Counted from the stretch's first letter, positions 1-11,987 are shown. The stretch is DNA of 64,000 nt from Adineta ricciae (GCA_905250025.1 CAJNOJ010000229.1:1-64000), one strand, 5' to 3'. Notes: generated by a model from the letters alone, not told the origin. Made by a program: numbers and translations.

Positions 1-1188
1 TTGTGTATTCACGTACTCTTCTCATATGAAACATCAGCCATTAAGTTTTAAATATCTCGAGAACGAAAGAGTTTCAAGAGCTGAAATTTTTAGCATTTTC
101 ATATCTTAGTTAGGACTACATGCTGACAAAATTTCACTGAAATCTGAGGTGCTGATTGAGTAGATGTATGCATAAATATCCTGTGATATTGTGCATGAGC
201 TCATAAGGATATTTTGAAAGAAAATTTATGCAGGAAAATGCATTTGTACAAATTTTTGAAGGCATGAGTCCATGCATCTTGATGTGCTCTTTCATGTGGG
301 AGTGCTCTCGAAACTATCTATAGTGCTGATCCACCCGGTATGGCCTAAATATCTACTCCGTTGATCCAGTGATTCCGACGAGAGAAAACTTTGATATTCA
401 GCATCATCAGACGATAGCCCATCATCAATAGCATTCATGATAAAAAAATCACGGTTCTATCTACTATGGTTCGTAAGATATTGAAAAATTACTGAGGGTC
501 ATTGAACAAGAGACGTGGTCAAAATGATTGTTACTTGTGATACTTGTCATGCTTATATGTATCTCCTGGACGGCTTATTCGTCTGAGCTGAAACTTTGAA
601 TTTATTCCTAACATGTAATGGCCTGCCTACTGTAAAAACATCACCCAAATCGGAGATGGTCGTTGCGCAACGTTATGTGAAATTGAGCGTAGCTTACGTG
701 CAATGCCTCATAGACGGCTCCCACATAGTCACACAAAATTGCTTATTTTTTTTCACCAACAGCCGATTATAGTCAACTACTGGCATGTTAAAATGGCACC
801 ATATAGGTACTATAACTCCGTCATGGAGACCATTGCTTGTCGACTCCATACCGGTCACAAGCCCGGATAAATGAGGAATGTTAGACGGAAGAAGTGCACA
901 TACCGCCGTCTGTAAAAAGAGCAAGAGGGCAGAAACCACCCATGAACGATAGCAGAAATAATCTCTCGCGACTCGGAGGACGACCGGTTAAATAGGGTCC
1001 AAGCCCTCTGTCGAGTGCGCAGGGCTGAGTCGAAATATTGGGGCCTGGAACGAATTGAAATACGACGAAAAATAAACAAAAAACTAACTTTTCCCGAAAA
1101 TCCTTCGACAGGTGGAACATGGAATTGTTAGCTCAAACTATAGGGGCATCAGCGAAAGAGAACGAAAGAGAGAAGAATCGAGAAAAAG
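1..1188. other. Gene-free stretch
   Basis: No coding region is supported. Short open frames on the minus strand between 694 and 1120 overlap each other, lack splice-linked partners and resemble no family I know. The sequence is AT-rich with no obvious tandem structure. Confidence 0.5.
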
Positions 1189-1263
1189 TGACCTTCGTGG
1201 GACTCGAACACACACCTTCTGCTATCCGGGCTGATGTCCTAATCTAGTTAGACTAGAAGGACC
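1189..1263 (-). tRNA. tRNA-like sequence, probably pseudo-tRNA or SINE head
   Basis: Read on the minus strand, 75 nt fold into a tRNA-like cloverleaf. The T arm is GTGTG-TTCGAGT-CCCAC, a good B box with one stem mismatch. A GTC/GAC D stem is followed by a 5-bp anticodon stem with one mismatch and a 7-nt loop CCGGATA. The anticodon would be GGA (Ser), but loop position 33 is C rather than the near-universal U, the acceptor stem has two mismatches, and the long variable arm of tRNA-Ser is missing. This fits a decayed tRNA or a tRNA-derived SINE better than a working tRNA. Confidence 0.45.
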
Positions 1264-2893
1264 ATCTTAATCTCTAGTCTAGCGTTGTGTGGTTCATCAC
1301 AAACGCTAACATGAATGTGGAGACCCATGGGCTGCTGACAAATTGGAATTATTACGATACGAAATGGGATGTTTCACATACCACATAATAGGTATTTCTG
1401 AACTGCAATGGGCAGGAGACGATAAAACTCCGCATGGGGATTTGATCTGATCACGGGAAGAAAGCGCGCATATGAGGGCCATCGTTTTTTTTATTAAGCG
1501 CACAAGCAAAAAAAGCATTAATAGGATATAATCCCAGAACCCCACGAATAATTTTGGCAAGATTTGATACAATACCGTTCGAAACAACAGTCATAGGGTG
1601 TTTCCATGGGAAACCACCAGGTCCATTCGGCGACCTCTTCTGATTTCTACGAAAGTTTCTGGGCTTGTAGGGCTTTTCAAGCTCAGCATTTTGATATAAA
1701 AACTTTTTTCGATTTGACCTTTCTTTAGAGGAGATATAGGTCAAAATTGAGAGTCCCATTTTTGGATTTTCGAAATTTCTTGAAAAATGAAAAGTTGACG
1801 TTTTGCCAAAAAAACCATCGATATTTCATCATAGCTTGTTTCAATTTCAAAACCAATGACATAATCGGAATCCTCAAGAGAAATTGCATCAGAATCCATC
1901 ATAATTTTTTTTTTCGAATTGTTCCCTCGACTGTTGAGAGGGTCATATGAAATAAAATAGTTTGTCTGTTTGTTTGTTTGTTTGTGTCAGGGTCAAAGGT
2001 CAAAGGTCAAAAAAACATTTTTTTCCTAAATCATTCAACACATTGAAAACTTCTACTGTACTGGTCGTAGAACGAGCGCGGATGAAGGGTGAAGACGGGG
2101 GACTGAGGGTGGGGGTCTTTGATGAAACTATGGCTTGATGTATGATCGTGGGTGGGGTTCTTGGGTTAGACTATGGGTTGATGTATGAGCGTGAGTAACC
2201 GTTCATTGGCTCTTTTTTGGGGCGGGCGCCTGGAGGTAGGTGGCTGGAATCAATGATCGGTGGACCTGTGCCCTTAGCGGTGGATTTTGTGTAGGACAGG
2301 TGTTCAGTTCTTGTCGAGCTGTTCATAATGCAATATGAAGCTGATGGGGGCTTGGAATGGCTAGGAGTGGTGTCAGAAGACAGTTGAAATGGCTAGGTGT
2401 TCCAACTTTTATGCAACGGCAACTGATCTTAGGAGTAATAAAAGAATGACGAATGAATACTCGTATGTATTACCGTAGCTGAATGCACTGAAGGCGAAAA
2501 ATAGATATCAAAAGATACATTCGTTAGAGTCAGACGTGTCAAATGTAATCCTAATTGATTGAGTTAAACCTGTTCAATATATGGAAACTTGAGAAAGGCA
2601 AAGAAAGAAAACTGACACGAGTAAGTGATGATTGTTGGTGGTGGTCGTGGGAAATTTGTATTAATGGTAAAAGTATTCTTTTGTAGTTGAGTGTTTGTTC
2701 CAGTTGGACTCATAAATGAGAGTTAGAGATGCTTTTTCGCGGAGGGTGTGGGTGAGGGTCAACGGCCAAGAGTGAAAGATTAAAAATCGTTTTTCTCGAA
2801 ATATTTGCCATTTGAAGAGGAGTCTTTTCCGATCGAACCTATGGTCGACGGAAGAGCATATTTATAGCGTCGAGATATGACTTGAGACTTCAA
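1264..2893. other. Gene-free repeat-like stretch
   Basis: No supported gene. It contains a short TTTG microsatellite (about 1961-1985), followed at once by three GGTCAAA copies (about 1990-2010), and a G-rich tract around 2085-2180. The simple-repeat tail could be the 3' end of an old retroelement, but I see no coding remnant to prove it. Confidence 0.4.
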
Positions 2894-3345
2894 ACGTAGT
2901 GGAAGTTAGCAGCGGATTCGAGCATTTCTTGCTGATATTCGCTCAAGGACTTGCGATGGATCTCTAAGCGGTTGTGATGAATAGAGCTCGTCATTCCCCA
3001 TCGAATGGTGTAACTTGAGTGCGGGCCCATCCACACTACCTAGTGGCTTTACCAGTAAAGACTAGTAAAGTAGTGGTTTTTACCACTAATACCTGCTGAC
3101 ATTCGCTCAGGAACTTGTGATGGGCCTGAAACTTCTGTGATGGATAGATCTCATCATTCCGCATCGAATGGTATAGGATAAGTGGGGTATCATCGATCAT
3201 AAGTGGGATTATACCAGTAAATACTAGTAAACTAGTGGTTTTTACCACTAATACCTGCTGACATTCACTCAGCGACTTGTGATGGGTCTGAAACTTCTGA
3301 GATGGATAGATCTCGTCATTCCCCATTGAATAGTGTAACTTAATT
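2894..3345 (-). repeat. 163-bp tandem repeat, array 1 (about 2.5 units)
   Basis: Two full units and a partial one are spaced 162 bp apart (anchor TACCAGTAAA at 3050 and TACCAGTAAATACTAG at 3212). Each unit contains the hairpin TAGTGGTTTTTACCACTA. The left end, starting ACGTAGTGGAAGTTAGCAGC, is shared in reverse complement with the end of array 4 at about 33628, so the array has a defined terminus. Its right side runs directly into the Env-gene 3' flank, as in array 2. Confidence 0.85.
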
Positions 3346-3702
3346 GGGGTTGATCGATCAGAAGTCGAATGTTTTGCTTAAAAACTTTTGTTGTACGCAA
3401 AAATATTTGCATCTACTATTCAGGAGCTGTAAGAAGAATAAAATAGATTCGATTTATCTGACGATTTCATTGTATCAGTACTTGTGGATGGATTAGCTTG
3501 ATCATTAATTACTACCTTTCGAGCACGGTTTTTAATGGTGTTTGTGAGATAGAAGGTATGGTTGAAGTACACAGTGTGCTACATTTCAGTCGGACCTTCT
3601 ATCCTTCTGAAAAGATCGTTTCTGTTTTTCTGTTTTCCATTGAAGAGATATGATACTGATTAACAAGACATACAATTATAGCAGTAAAGAACAGGTTTTT
3701 AT
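3346..3702. repeat. Copy of the Env-gene 3' flank
   Basis: This stretch is nearly identical to 19876-20228 and joins the 163-bp array to the 3' end of the Env-like gene. No open frame is supported. It shows that array, flank and gene tail were moved or duplicated as one block. Confidence 0.8.
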
Positions 3703-3830
3703 TTAAGCGAAAGATTCGTCGTCTAGTCGAATAGCAACTGCATGTAGGAGATCGTCGACATTCGTCTCGAGATGTTCTAAACGTCTCACTAGCAGACGGT
3801 TCACGTATCGAACAAGAAATAAGACAATTG
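3703..3830 (-). pseudogene. 3' fragment of the Env-like gene (copy C)
   Basis: These 128 bases encode the last ~42 residues of the protein at 20229-21986: the end of the membrane segment and the cytoplasmic tail, ending in DDESFA and the same stop. Similarity stops abruptly at 3830/3831, where the sequence changes to a TCGGA-rich block. This is a truncated duplicate with no promoter or upstream coding sequence. Confidence 0.85.
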
Positions 3831-4090
3831 CCCAGGTCCATCGATCCGACCGGAAGATCCGGCATCGGATTGCATCGGAATTCACAGGATTCCCATACAA
3901 AACCGATCGGAACCCCACCGGTTTTCACCGGAAACCTAACCAACGGATTCCGACTCGGATCACGTCGGAAAGTATCCGATCAGAAACAGTCGGATTCATC
4001 CACCATATACCACGATAACTCACGGGATCCACCTGCATGGAACTGTCGGAAACGATATCCATCCGACAGAATCCCACCATGTTTTCACAG
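3831..4090. repeat. TCGGA/TCCGA-rich block 1
   Basis: The motif ATCCGA or TCGGAT recurs on both strands at irregular spacing of roughly 10-25 bases, for example around 3845, 3860, 3950, 3978 and 3998. A similar block lies at 16080-16500. Both abut truncated copies of the Env-like gene. An open frame crosses the block but looks like repeat read-through. Confidence 0.6.
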
Positions 4091-4299
4091 GAAAAAAATT
4101 ATATTATCACGCTTTATATTCTATCCACCAAGTTTTGAGTTTTCATTCAACCTTCCGCACGAATCACAATAAACTACACGTTATCTTCCAAACTTTCAAG
4201 CTGCCAGCATCTCACTTCATCAAGCTTCATCAGGTTTAATCCTTCGATCCTACACCATATCACCACGAAATCACTGGCGATCACTACGTTCTCGCCAAA

Positions 4300-4640
4300 G
4301 TTACAGTAGATATCAATAACGTTCCAGTGGATTTCACCAGGATTACACTAGATTTCGGCCAGATTGCAGTAGATTTCGGCCAGATTCGACGAGATATCAC
4401 CTAGATTCCACATAATTACAGTGGATTTCACCAAGATTACACTAGATTTCGGCCAGATTACACCAGATATCGCCTAGATTCCACATAATTACACTAGATT
4501 TCACCAAGATTACACTAGATTTCGGCCAGGTTATAGTAGATTACATCTAGATTACACCAGATATGACCTAGATTCCAGATAATTACAGTGGATTTCACCG
4601 AGAATACCCCAGATATCAGTTCAATTACTGCCGATTATAG
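4300..4640. repeat. Degenerate ~21-bp tandem repeat
   Basis: Loosely repeated units of the type GATTACACTAGATTTCGGCCA or GATTACACTAGATTTCACCAA run through this interval with substitutions and small indels. A related block lies at 6165-6310. No gene is supported. Confidence 0.7.
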
Positions 4641-4900
4641 TGGTTTCACAATTATTGCACTAATATTTCATTTCAAAAAGGTTAGAGCAGGTGTCCTAGA
4701 CATTTACCAAGACTTGCCTGAAACTTGACTTCATAGCATGATAACTACACCGCCACTCCAGGAGATGTTGTGCAAACTGAGGAATATCAATCGCAGAAGA
4801 TGCAAGGCGGACCAAATCGGTTATCATTGCACTACGCCTATCCATATGCATCGCCTCACTGACCGCCACGCACGAACCAAAGCGCTGTTCTAACCTGAAA

Positions 4901-5348
4901 AGAATCTTGATTTTCGGATGGCACCTTGAATTGACGAGGATTCCGAAAAAGGGACAGGTATATATAGGGGTAGGGTGCGCGAAACAAAACGGTGAATGTA
5001 ATCTGAACAGAATCTTGATTTTTGGATGGCACCTCGAATTGACGAGGATTCCGAAAAAGGGACAGGTATATATAGGGGTAGGGTGCTCGAAACAAAACGG
5101 TGAATGTAATCTGAACAGAATCTTGATTTTTGGATGGCACCTCGAATTGACGAGGATTCCGAAAAAGGGACAGGTATATATAGGTGTAGGGTGCTCGAAA
5201 CAAAACGGTGAATGTAATCTGAACAGAATCTTGATTTTTGGATGGCACCTTGAATTGACGAGGATTCCAAAACGGGACAGGTATATATAGCGGTAGGGTG
5301 CGCGAAACAAAACGGTGAATGTAATCTGAACAGAATCTTGATTTTCGG
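4901..5348. repeat. 108-bp minisatellite, four copies plus a partial fifth
   Basis: The anchor AGAATCTTGATTTT occurs at 4901, 5009, 5117, 5225 and 5332, giving periods of 108, 108, 108 and 107. Units are more than 90 percent identical. Because 108 is divisible by three and the unit lacks stops in several frames, open frames of 126-204 codons appear on both strands; I do not regard these as genes. A diverged single copy lies near 6640-6740. Confidence 0.92.
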
Positions 5349-6164
5349 ATTACTGCAGGGGTGGGCGCTTTATGTTAATTTGAAAGTAACTGAAACGGAA
5401 AGCGTTAAGCGTTAGCGTTGACAGTAAACGGAGTTTGCGTTTACGTGAGAATTAAAAATAACGCCTCTTACTGAACCGTTAATTTTCAAATAATAAAGTA
5501 TTTAACGGATAAGAACGCTTTTGTTTTAGTTTGGCGAGAACGATAAACTCGTTCTGGTCCAGCTGTTACTTTTCCATGGATGACAACTCAATGACCCCCT
5601 AGTCAACTCAAACAGTCCGCGCAATATACGGAAGGCCATGAAGAAATGAACAATCGCTTCCAATCTTTTGACAGCAAATACGATACGTTTTGGAGTGCGC
5701 TTGTTTTAAGCTTAAGGGCTATACACCAAACACTCCTGTGTGAGGAGTCAACGATGAAGTTAAAAAACCGAAGGACACTGACGCACTTGGGAAACGTTTC
5801 TACGGAGATTAAAATTTTGAAAAAAAAATCGAGGTCAACGCTGATTGGCTGAAACTAACCAATCAAATATCAGGGTCAAAAAAACATCCTGGAGTTGACG
5901 GTTTTCCTCCATAATCACGATCAGAATTAAGTGAAACGAAATTGGAATCTTCCTACAATCGTTTTTCTGGCCGACGTTTGATTGTACGGCACGTACAATG
6001 GTCAACGAGTATCATACAAAATGATTTTGTAATCGTTAGTCCGTTAATTAAGTAAGATTAAATTAAATGGTCCACCCCCAGATGACAAACAGAAATAAAC
6101 AAGATTGCATCGGACTGTTACGAGTTGCAGGAATATGCCACTTCATACGAGCTAGAGTGCACTA
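5349..6164. other. Gene-free stretch
   Basis: No supported gene. Around 5395-5520 there are short GCGTTA/TAACG-type motifs in both orientations. The 68-codon frame at 5646-5852 has no recognisable features. Confidence 0.4.
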
Positions 6165-6310
6165 TTTTCCGCCTGGATTACACTAGATTTCACCTAGATT
6201 ACACTGGATCTCACCTGGATTACCCTGGATTTCGCAGAATCTCAACCAGATTACAATGGATTTCACCTGGATTACTCAAAATCACAGCTGTTTCACTGAT
6301 ATTGCAGTAA
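6165..6310. repeat. Second block of the ~21-bp repeat
   Basis: Units such as ATTACACTAGATTTCACCTA repeat with variation, matching the block at 4300-4640. Confidence 0.6.
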
Positions 6311-6639
6311 TATGTCATTAAGAGTAGAGAAGCTATCATGAAAATTGCCTGGAGTTTCCGCAAAATTCGACTGAATAACATGAGCATTACAGCTCTATTC
6401 AAGTAGACTTTATTGAAACTCAGGAAGACTGACCGAAGAAGACCATTGAGCACGAGTCAATTTGTCCGGGAAAGCGCCGGATTCTGCAATGCCATTTCTT
6501 TCACTGCACTTTTCCGTCACTGACCATAACCGGCAACTATTCAAATATACTCATACCAAATAGAATCGAAGACGTACGAAATCCATTATTATAGAATTAT
6601 GGATATGGATATCGATCACCTCACTGACTGGGGAAACAA

Positions 6640-6740
6640 GAAACAAAACGGTAAATGTACTGTGAACAGAATCTGGATTTTCGGGTGCCACGTCGAAATG
6701 ACGAGGAGTCGAAAAAGAGCACGAGTACATATAGTGAAAT
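6640..6740. repeat. Diverged single copy of the 108-bp unit
   Basis: The run AACAAAACGGTAAATGTACT, then GAACAGAATCTGGATTTTCG and GACGAGGAGTC, follows the same order as the 108-bp unit at 4901-5348, at clearly lower identity. It is probably the ancestral or a dispersed form. Confidence 0.65.
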
Positions 6741-6745
6741 GTCGG

Positions 6746-7388
6746 TGTGAACGATCATGGAACCGATATTTTCTGATTTTTGAATAGTTGAGTATGGCAG
6801 TTGATTGGAAGCTGTGAGTGAGTCGGATGAGAGAAAATCGTTGTATCGTTGGATGTTAGCTACAGATGTGGTTTTGTGTTTTGACGAGTATCGAAATATC
6901 GACGGGGACTATCAGCCCCCGGCAAAGATGAGCCGGTCGGCCGTGCTGTGCTTTCATGGGATTCATATACAGATGGAGCTTTAGAGATCTGTTGAATCAT
7001 TCTAATGCGAGTGTAGAATAGGTTATAACGGTTGATACATGAATAAAACGCTAGAATGCTCGATTCCTATGTAGCGAGTATGAATGAATATCGTGAGATG
7101 TAGACATCTGTCGCATCGTGGTGTGGATGTAACCGAGCTTCATGATAGTAATTGTATTGATAGTTGGTATAGATATTATTGTGACTTCATCTTTATGTAA
7201 AGTCTCCTGATAACGTTAGTGACAATGAAGCAAAAATCCTCTCTGATTTCATCGCGCTGGTTGGATGTTTCCTGATTGGTTGATGGAAATTAATATATAC
7301 TATAGCCTGCGCGAAGGATGCCTTCGAAAATTTTATTTTAGCTGTTTGGTGTTTTCGTCGATAATATTCAACTGAATTTGTTTCTTTA
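6746..7388. other. Upstream region of the 7389 gene; no gene seen
   Basis: There is a GC-rich patch at about 6900-6955 with CCGGC and GCCGG in inverted orientation that could form a hairpin. A TATATACTATA-like stretch near 7292-7303 could be the core promoter of the gene at 7389. No coding region is supported. Confidence 0.35.
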
Positions 7389-8275
7389 ATGGCTCGAAAA
7401 AAGACTCCCGCACAAAAAGTAAACGATCAAAAGGAAAACGATCAGAAGGAAAACGATCAGAAGGAAAATGCTTGTTCATCTGCTAATGATCAAGGTACCA
7501 AAGAAATTGTTGAAACAAGTATGATTAGCTTTGCTCTTGCTATAGTCTGTTAATATACATTGAATGTAGATCCTCCGACTGGTATTGGTGAAAAACGAAA
7601 ATTGCAATCGATTGATTGTAATATAGGCAATAGTGAAGAAAACGAAATAACAACATTGAAGAAACTGTGTGTCGAACTGCAAGATCGTCTTGCACGCTTG
7701 GAAAAATCATTTTTATGTAAGTTTTCGAATTTGGGTATTTTCTTACTTGACCTTTTTGCTGTTAGCGATTCCATCCGACATTAATATTCAAGAGTTCTTC
7801 GAAGATGCTTTGCCAAGCTTCAGTGACAACAATCATCATGATATCACAGTGAACACTAGCGATCTTGTTATGAGTGTTGACGGTGATACAATTAGTGAAA
7901 CAAATGCTGGTTCTTCTGCATCGAATCTTGGTAATGTTGATGATCCAATGACTGGTAATTGTAATAAGCGGGAAAACGGGCTGTTATTGGCTATCGACGA
8001 CAAGATGCTTTCTTCACTCAAGAGAGAAAACGCGACATGTAGCGCGAGATCAATTCTCAAATTTCTTTTTCCTGATCCAGAAATACATTTCAAGCTTTCG
8101 AATGTCGATAAAAGCATTGTCGACAGTATTGTTCGTGAGTAAACAGATTTCATCATTTCTATATCTTTCACTTTCGTGAATAGAGACTGAAGATCATGCA
8201 TCCCGAGGAAACGAAAACCACAACCAGCAAGATCAAACATTCCATGTCAAATTATTTCGGATCATTAGCTTATAA
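7389..8275 (+). CDS. Nuclear coiled-coil protein with a possible BEN-like domain
   Basis: Four exons (7389-7518, 7570-7716, 7766-8134, 8184-8275) join in phase to a 245-residue protein; all three introns are 49-51 nt with GT-AG ends and all are phase 1. The N terminus is basic (ARKKTP) with three NDQKE repeats. A short coiled coil follows (about residues 70-90, LKKLCVELQDRLARLEKS), then an acidic stretch. The last third contains SARSILKFLFP followed by DKSIVDSIV, reminiscent of the conserved core of BEN domains and of the clearer BEN protein at 10055-11865. The domain call is tentative; the gene structure is firmer because every phase agrees. It could be host or transposon-derived. Confidence 0.6.
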
Positions 8276-10054
8276 AAAGAAAAAGAAGCTGTCGAATTCA
8301 TTGAAAAAATCGAAATGAACCGGTGAATACTGTTAAGCAAAGATTCTCTCCTTTGTGTCTTCAAACATGAGAGTTTTTACTTTTTGTTTTTACTTTAAAC
8401 TTCGAATTCGAAACGTTTTCTTTCAATTTTTAGCTCAAGAAGAATGACTCCTATGTTCGCCATTCTTCTATCGATCTTCTTTCCTTATTATTTTACCCAT
8501 ACATGTTGTTTGTTTTCTCTCATCGATGTTTATGTTTAAACCAGTTTTCGATGGCATTCTTTTATTGTGAAACAGATTATACAGATTTGTAGAGATCATT
8601 TTTTTACTGGAACACTTCATTTTATGAAAAGAAGAATTAGGAATTTTGAAACCAAAACTTCCGGCATCAATTAAAAAAGCTCGCATCCATAAACGAACGG
8701 TTTGACTAACACTTCTAGACATCCTGTTTTCTGCGTATCAAAAAACAAATAGGTGACAGAAAACATCGTTGTTATAAAAATTGACATTTATTCTCTCTGA
8801 ATTGAATGTCATGAATGAAAATGCATTGTTCATCATTGCTTAGCATCGATCTTCTATTATAGCCGAGCAAACTATTTGATATCTAAAATTTATAGAACTA
8901 ACAGGTCATTCTCGAGTCATTCCACTCTCTTGTCTGTCAAACCGAGCTAGAAGACTAATGGTTAAAAACGTTTTCATTGAGTAAAAGCAACGAGACGATC
9001 CCAGACAAAACATTGGAGATTGTTTAGAATCATCTTTCGATGTTTACGAGAGAAAACAATTGATATAATCAATTTCTTTAGGCAGATAGTCAACGACGCT
9101 TGTTTGTGTAAAATACAGAAGAAATTAAAAAAAAGAACGATATTAAATAGACGTGAGCGATGCTGTCATCAAAAACAAGCAAACCTTCTTCGTCTGCTTA
9201 AAGGAGAACTCTGAAGAAGGCCAACACTGGCTCCATATCGCTCGAAGGGATAAAATAAAGTTAGTCATTATTAATGTCTTGTTCTTGGTCGTTGATGGTT
9301 TGTTGTTTGGCAGCTTTTGCTTGTCGCTTTCTTTCATCAATCAGGAAATCACACACGCGCGGTCGGATTAATTTGGTATAACAATTATCATAGTGTAACA
9401 CAGAAAGTTTATATTTAATTCGGACCGCTTCTGAAGAAAAACAACACATTAATATTAATTAAGAACCAATTATAAAAGTTTATTATTTTGAGAAAGGAGT
9501 CAAAAGTCAATGCATGTAAAAGTCTAACGGAGTATTTTGACTGAGGTCAAGTGTATCAATAAACGAATTAATTCATCTTAAGATTTAAAATAAACTTGTT
9601 TCTGTATGACTTCCCTAATGTTAATTATTAAAGTACAAAATGCTTCCTTTTACAGTGAAAACTCGACTTAAAATTTATCGATCATGTTGAATACAACGCA
9701 TTCTAGTAAGATCTATTCAAAACAATTTCTCTCTTAGATTCGACTTTTAGATTTGTACAATTTCTCTGCTACGCTTGTCGACGAGTGACAGGCGCAGTAT
9801 AAGTGTATCTGTAGGCACCTAATTATCAGTCTAGGTAAACATCAGCCGATGACTTTTGTTATACGAATAAAAGAGAGCATCATGAAGGATTGAATCTATT
9901 TGTACTCCATTGTTTGATTATAAGAGGTTACTCTACGAGTCAAAACAAAACAACATAGCTATTATTTCGTTCGATCCAATCAAGTCTATAGAGACAAAGA
10001 TAGTCAGAATTGGTGTGTAACAACCTAACTCGATTTATCGGCTATTGATTTGAT
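8276..10054. other. Gene-free stretch
   Basis: Only unconnected short frames occur here (64-84 codons), none with recognisable domains or in-phase splice partners. It lies between the 7389 gene and the 3' end of the BEN-domain gene and may contain that transposon's terminal region, but I could not recognise terminal inverted repeats. Confidence 0.4.
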
Positions 10055-11865
10055 TCAAAAGTAGTCTAAAATCCAGCCAAAGCTACATACCATGGAATAT
10101 ATTGAAACGTACAGGATCTAGAGCCGGTCGTGCTAAATGATTTCTTGCCGGTGGTAGAATACAACTACTTAGTTCGTGTGATGTGTATAGCGTTTTCAAA
10201 ATGTTTCTACCATAACCATAAATGTCTCTGCCTCGAATTTCAAGAAGATTTTGTCCTTCATACATCTAGACAATACGCAATGAGTGGATTGATTACAAAA
10301 TTGTATTTTGGAATACATACCACTTGTGAAGGGAAAGTTTCATCTTTCTCACGATAGGAATCTAATTGTTGATGAACCTGTAGAGTACGAAAGAAAGAAT
10401 ACTGGACATAATATTTGCACTAATGAACATAACTCACGGCATGTGGGACTAATTGATTTAGTTTCTTGGAAAACACGGACAACTTTTTTTCCAGATTTTG
10501 TAAAATGATACGATGCATGTCGTCTATTGTCTGATAAACTACTCGAGCTAAAAACAAATGATGATGATAACATGATTATCTGAATAAGCTCAAATAATCT
10601 CAACTAGGTCATGATTGTTCAATGATATATAAACTTTCTGATTCACGAATTAGTCGAAACAAGTATACAAACCTTCTAAAGTTTGATTTTCTTTGTTGGA
10701 TGCGTTTGTTGAATCATCGTCTAAAATACAGTTTGTTTTTAGTACAAAAGCATACGATCGAACCAAATACACATACTGTGCAACAAATTATCGAGTGAAC
10801 GACGACGCTCTAAGTAAGATAAGTTGTATTCGTGAAGTTCATCAAACACTCTGGTGTTATTACTTACTCTTTGTAACGATGCCGCTTTCGGTTGAAAGAC
10901 TATCGACATCAAGATTTTCTGAAACAAAAACGAAACGTGTGCCTTAGCAATTTGGTTCAGTTTTCAATTTATGTAAAAATGTATTGTCAGCTATAATATA
11001 GCTACTAGCTAAACGAAACTCGTTCTACCGTGTGAATTTATCATCGAGAGAAAAAGATTTATTTCAAATGTTTACCGTCCATTTGTTGTACAACAGATGC
11101 GGATAACTTTCTTTTTCTCATTGTCGACAGTGATTGTTCTGTGAAAAAAGAAACAGAAAAAACAATTATTATCACTAGTTGACGAGAAAAATATAAGAAG
11201 TGTACTTGGTATCTCGTTCTGACCATCACTATCACCTAAGTCATCATCGTTTTGCTCATCGCTTTGACAATCATCAATCTCATCTAAAATACGAACACAT
11301 ATATATGATACGATGGAAAATGTCAAGATTTCTGCGATACGATCGTGTAGAATCATCTAGCGACATTACCTCTGTGATCATCGATAGTGGTCCTCTCCAT
11401 TGATTGCATTTGTTCATACATATCGTTGCATTGGCTGTATGAACCTACAATTCACACATAATCATTCATAAACTGTAGTCATTTCGAAGAAGAATAAAAC
11501 TCAGCATATGTATCTAACAAAATTGCAAGAATTCAGTTTTAGAGCAATGAAAATAACGTCTTATTCGGTATCAGTCGAATAGTTTTGACGATTGAATCAC
11601 AATCAATGTTCCTTTATCTACATAGTTCTTCATTTAGCGACAAGGTTTACATAATACCTTTGGCTTCAATCACAGCATATCGACGTTTCGAACGAGCTCC
11701 AAGAATCGCTCTATCATCAATGATCGAATTGATACTTGAACGTTTCACGATGAGCAATTCATTGTTATCTTCCAAACGAAGTAAATAATTCTCCTGGCTA
11801 AACATACTCGGCTGAGATGGTGAGAATTTTTTTGGAGCATTTATTGTTCGTTGAGATCGTTGCAT
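10055..11865 (-). CDS. BEN-domain DNA-binding protein, transposon-associated
   Basis: Eleven exons on the minus strand join in phase: 11865-11658, 11444-11370, 11283-11206, 11138-11076, 10918-10868, 10809-10777, 10720-10673, 10547-10438, 10377-10321, 10265-10091, 10065-10055. They encode 302 residues, and the first seven introns are all phase 1. The N-terminal ~70 residues (ENYLLRLEDNNELLIVKRSS) resemble the region that precedes BEN domains in some BEND proteins. An acidic segment, a basic KRRR patch and a coiled coil follow (about residues 189-225). The C terminus has the BEN pattern: GRNILKTLYTSHELSS, then RPALDPVRF. BEN domains bind DNA or bridge chromatin proteins. The gene lies 122 bp downstream of a Tnp2-like transposase in the same orientation, suggesting it is the element's accessory DNA-binding protein. 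The last exon is tiny and is the least certain part. Confidence 0.78.
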
Positions 11866-11987
11866 GTTTTATACGAAAGATAAAAAGTCTGAAAAGTAAA
11901 TGGTTTCAGTAAAGAGATAAAATTCAGTGGCAAGAAAAAATTCCTTCAATCGTGCTCATGGTATGCAGAAACCTCCGTTCCAATTAA

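Noticed and set aside
2085..2180. G-rich tract as telomeric repeat
   Set aside because: No regular short unit is maintained; scattered GGG runs only.
3036..3326. Open frame with NDEIYPSQKFQTHHKS repeats, also at 19011-19853 and 31685
   Set aside because: It is a translation of the 163-bp repeat; the period is not a multiple of three and frames break between units.
4696..5310. Repeat-containing open frames of 126-204 codons on both strands
   Set aside because: They are read-through of the 108-bp minisatellite; several frames are open at once, with no start context, splice signals or domain.
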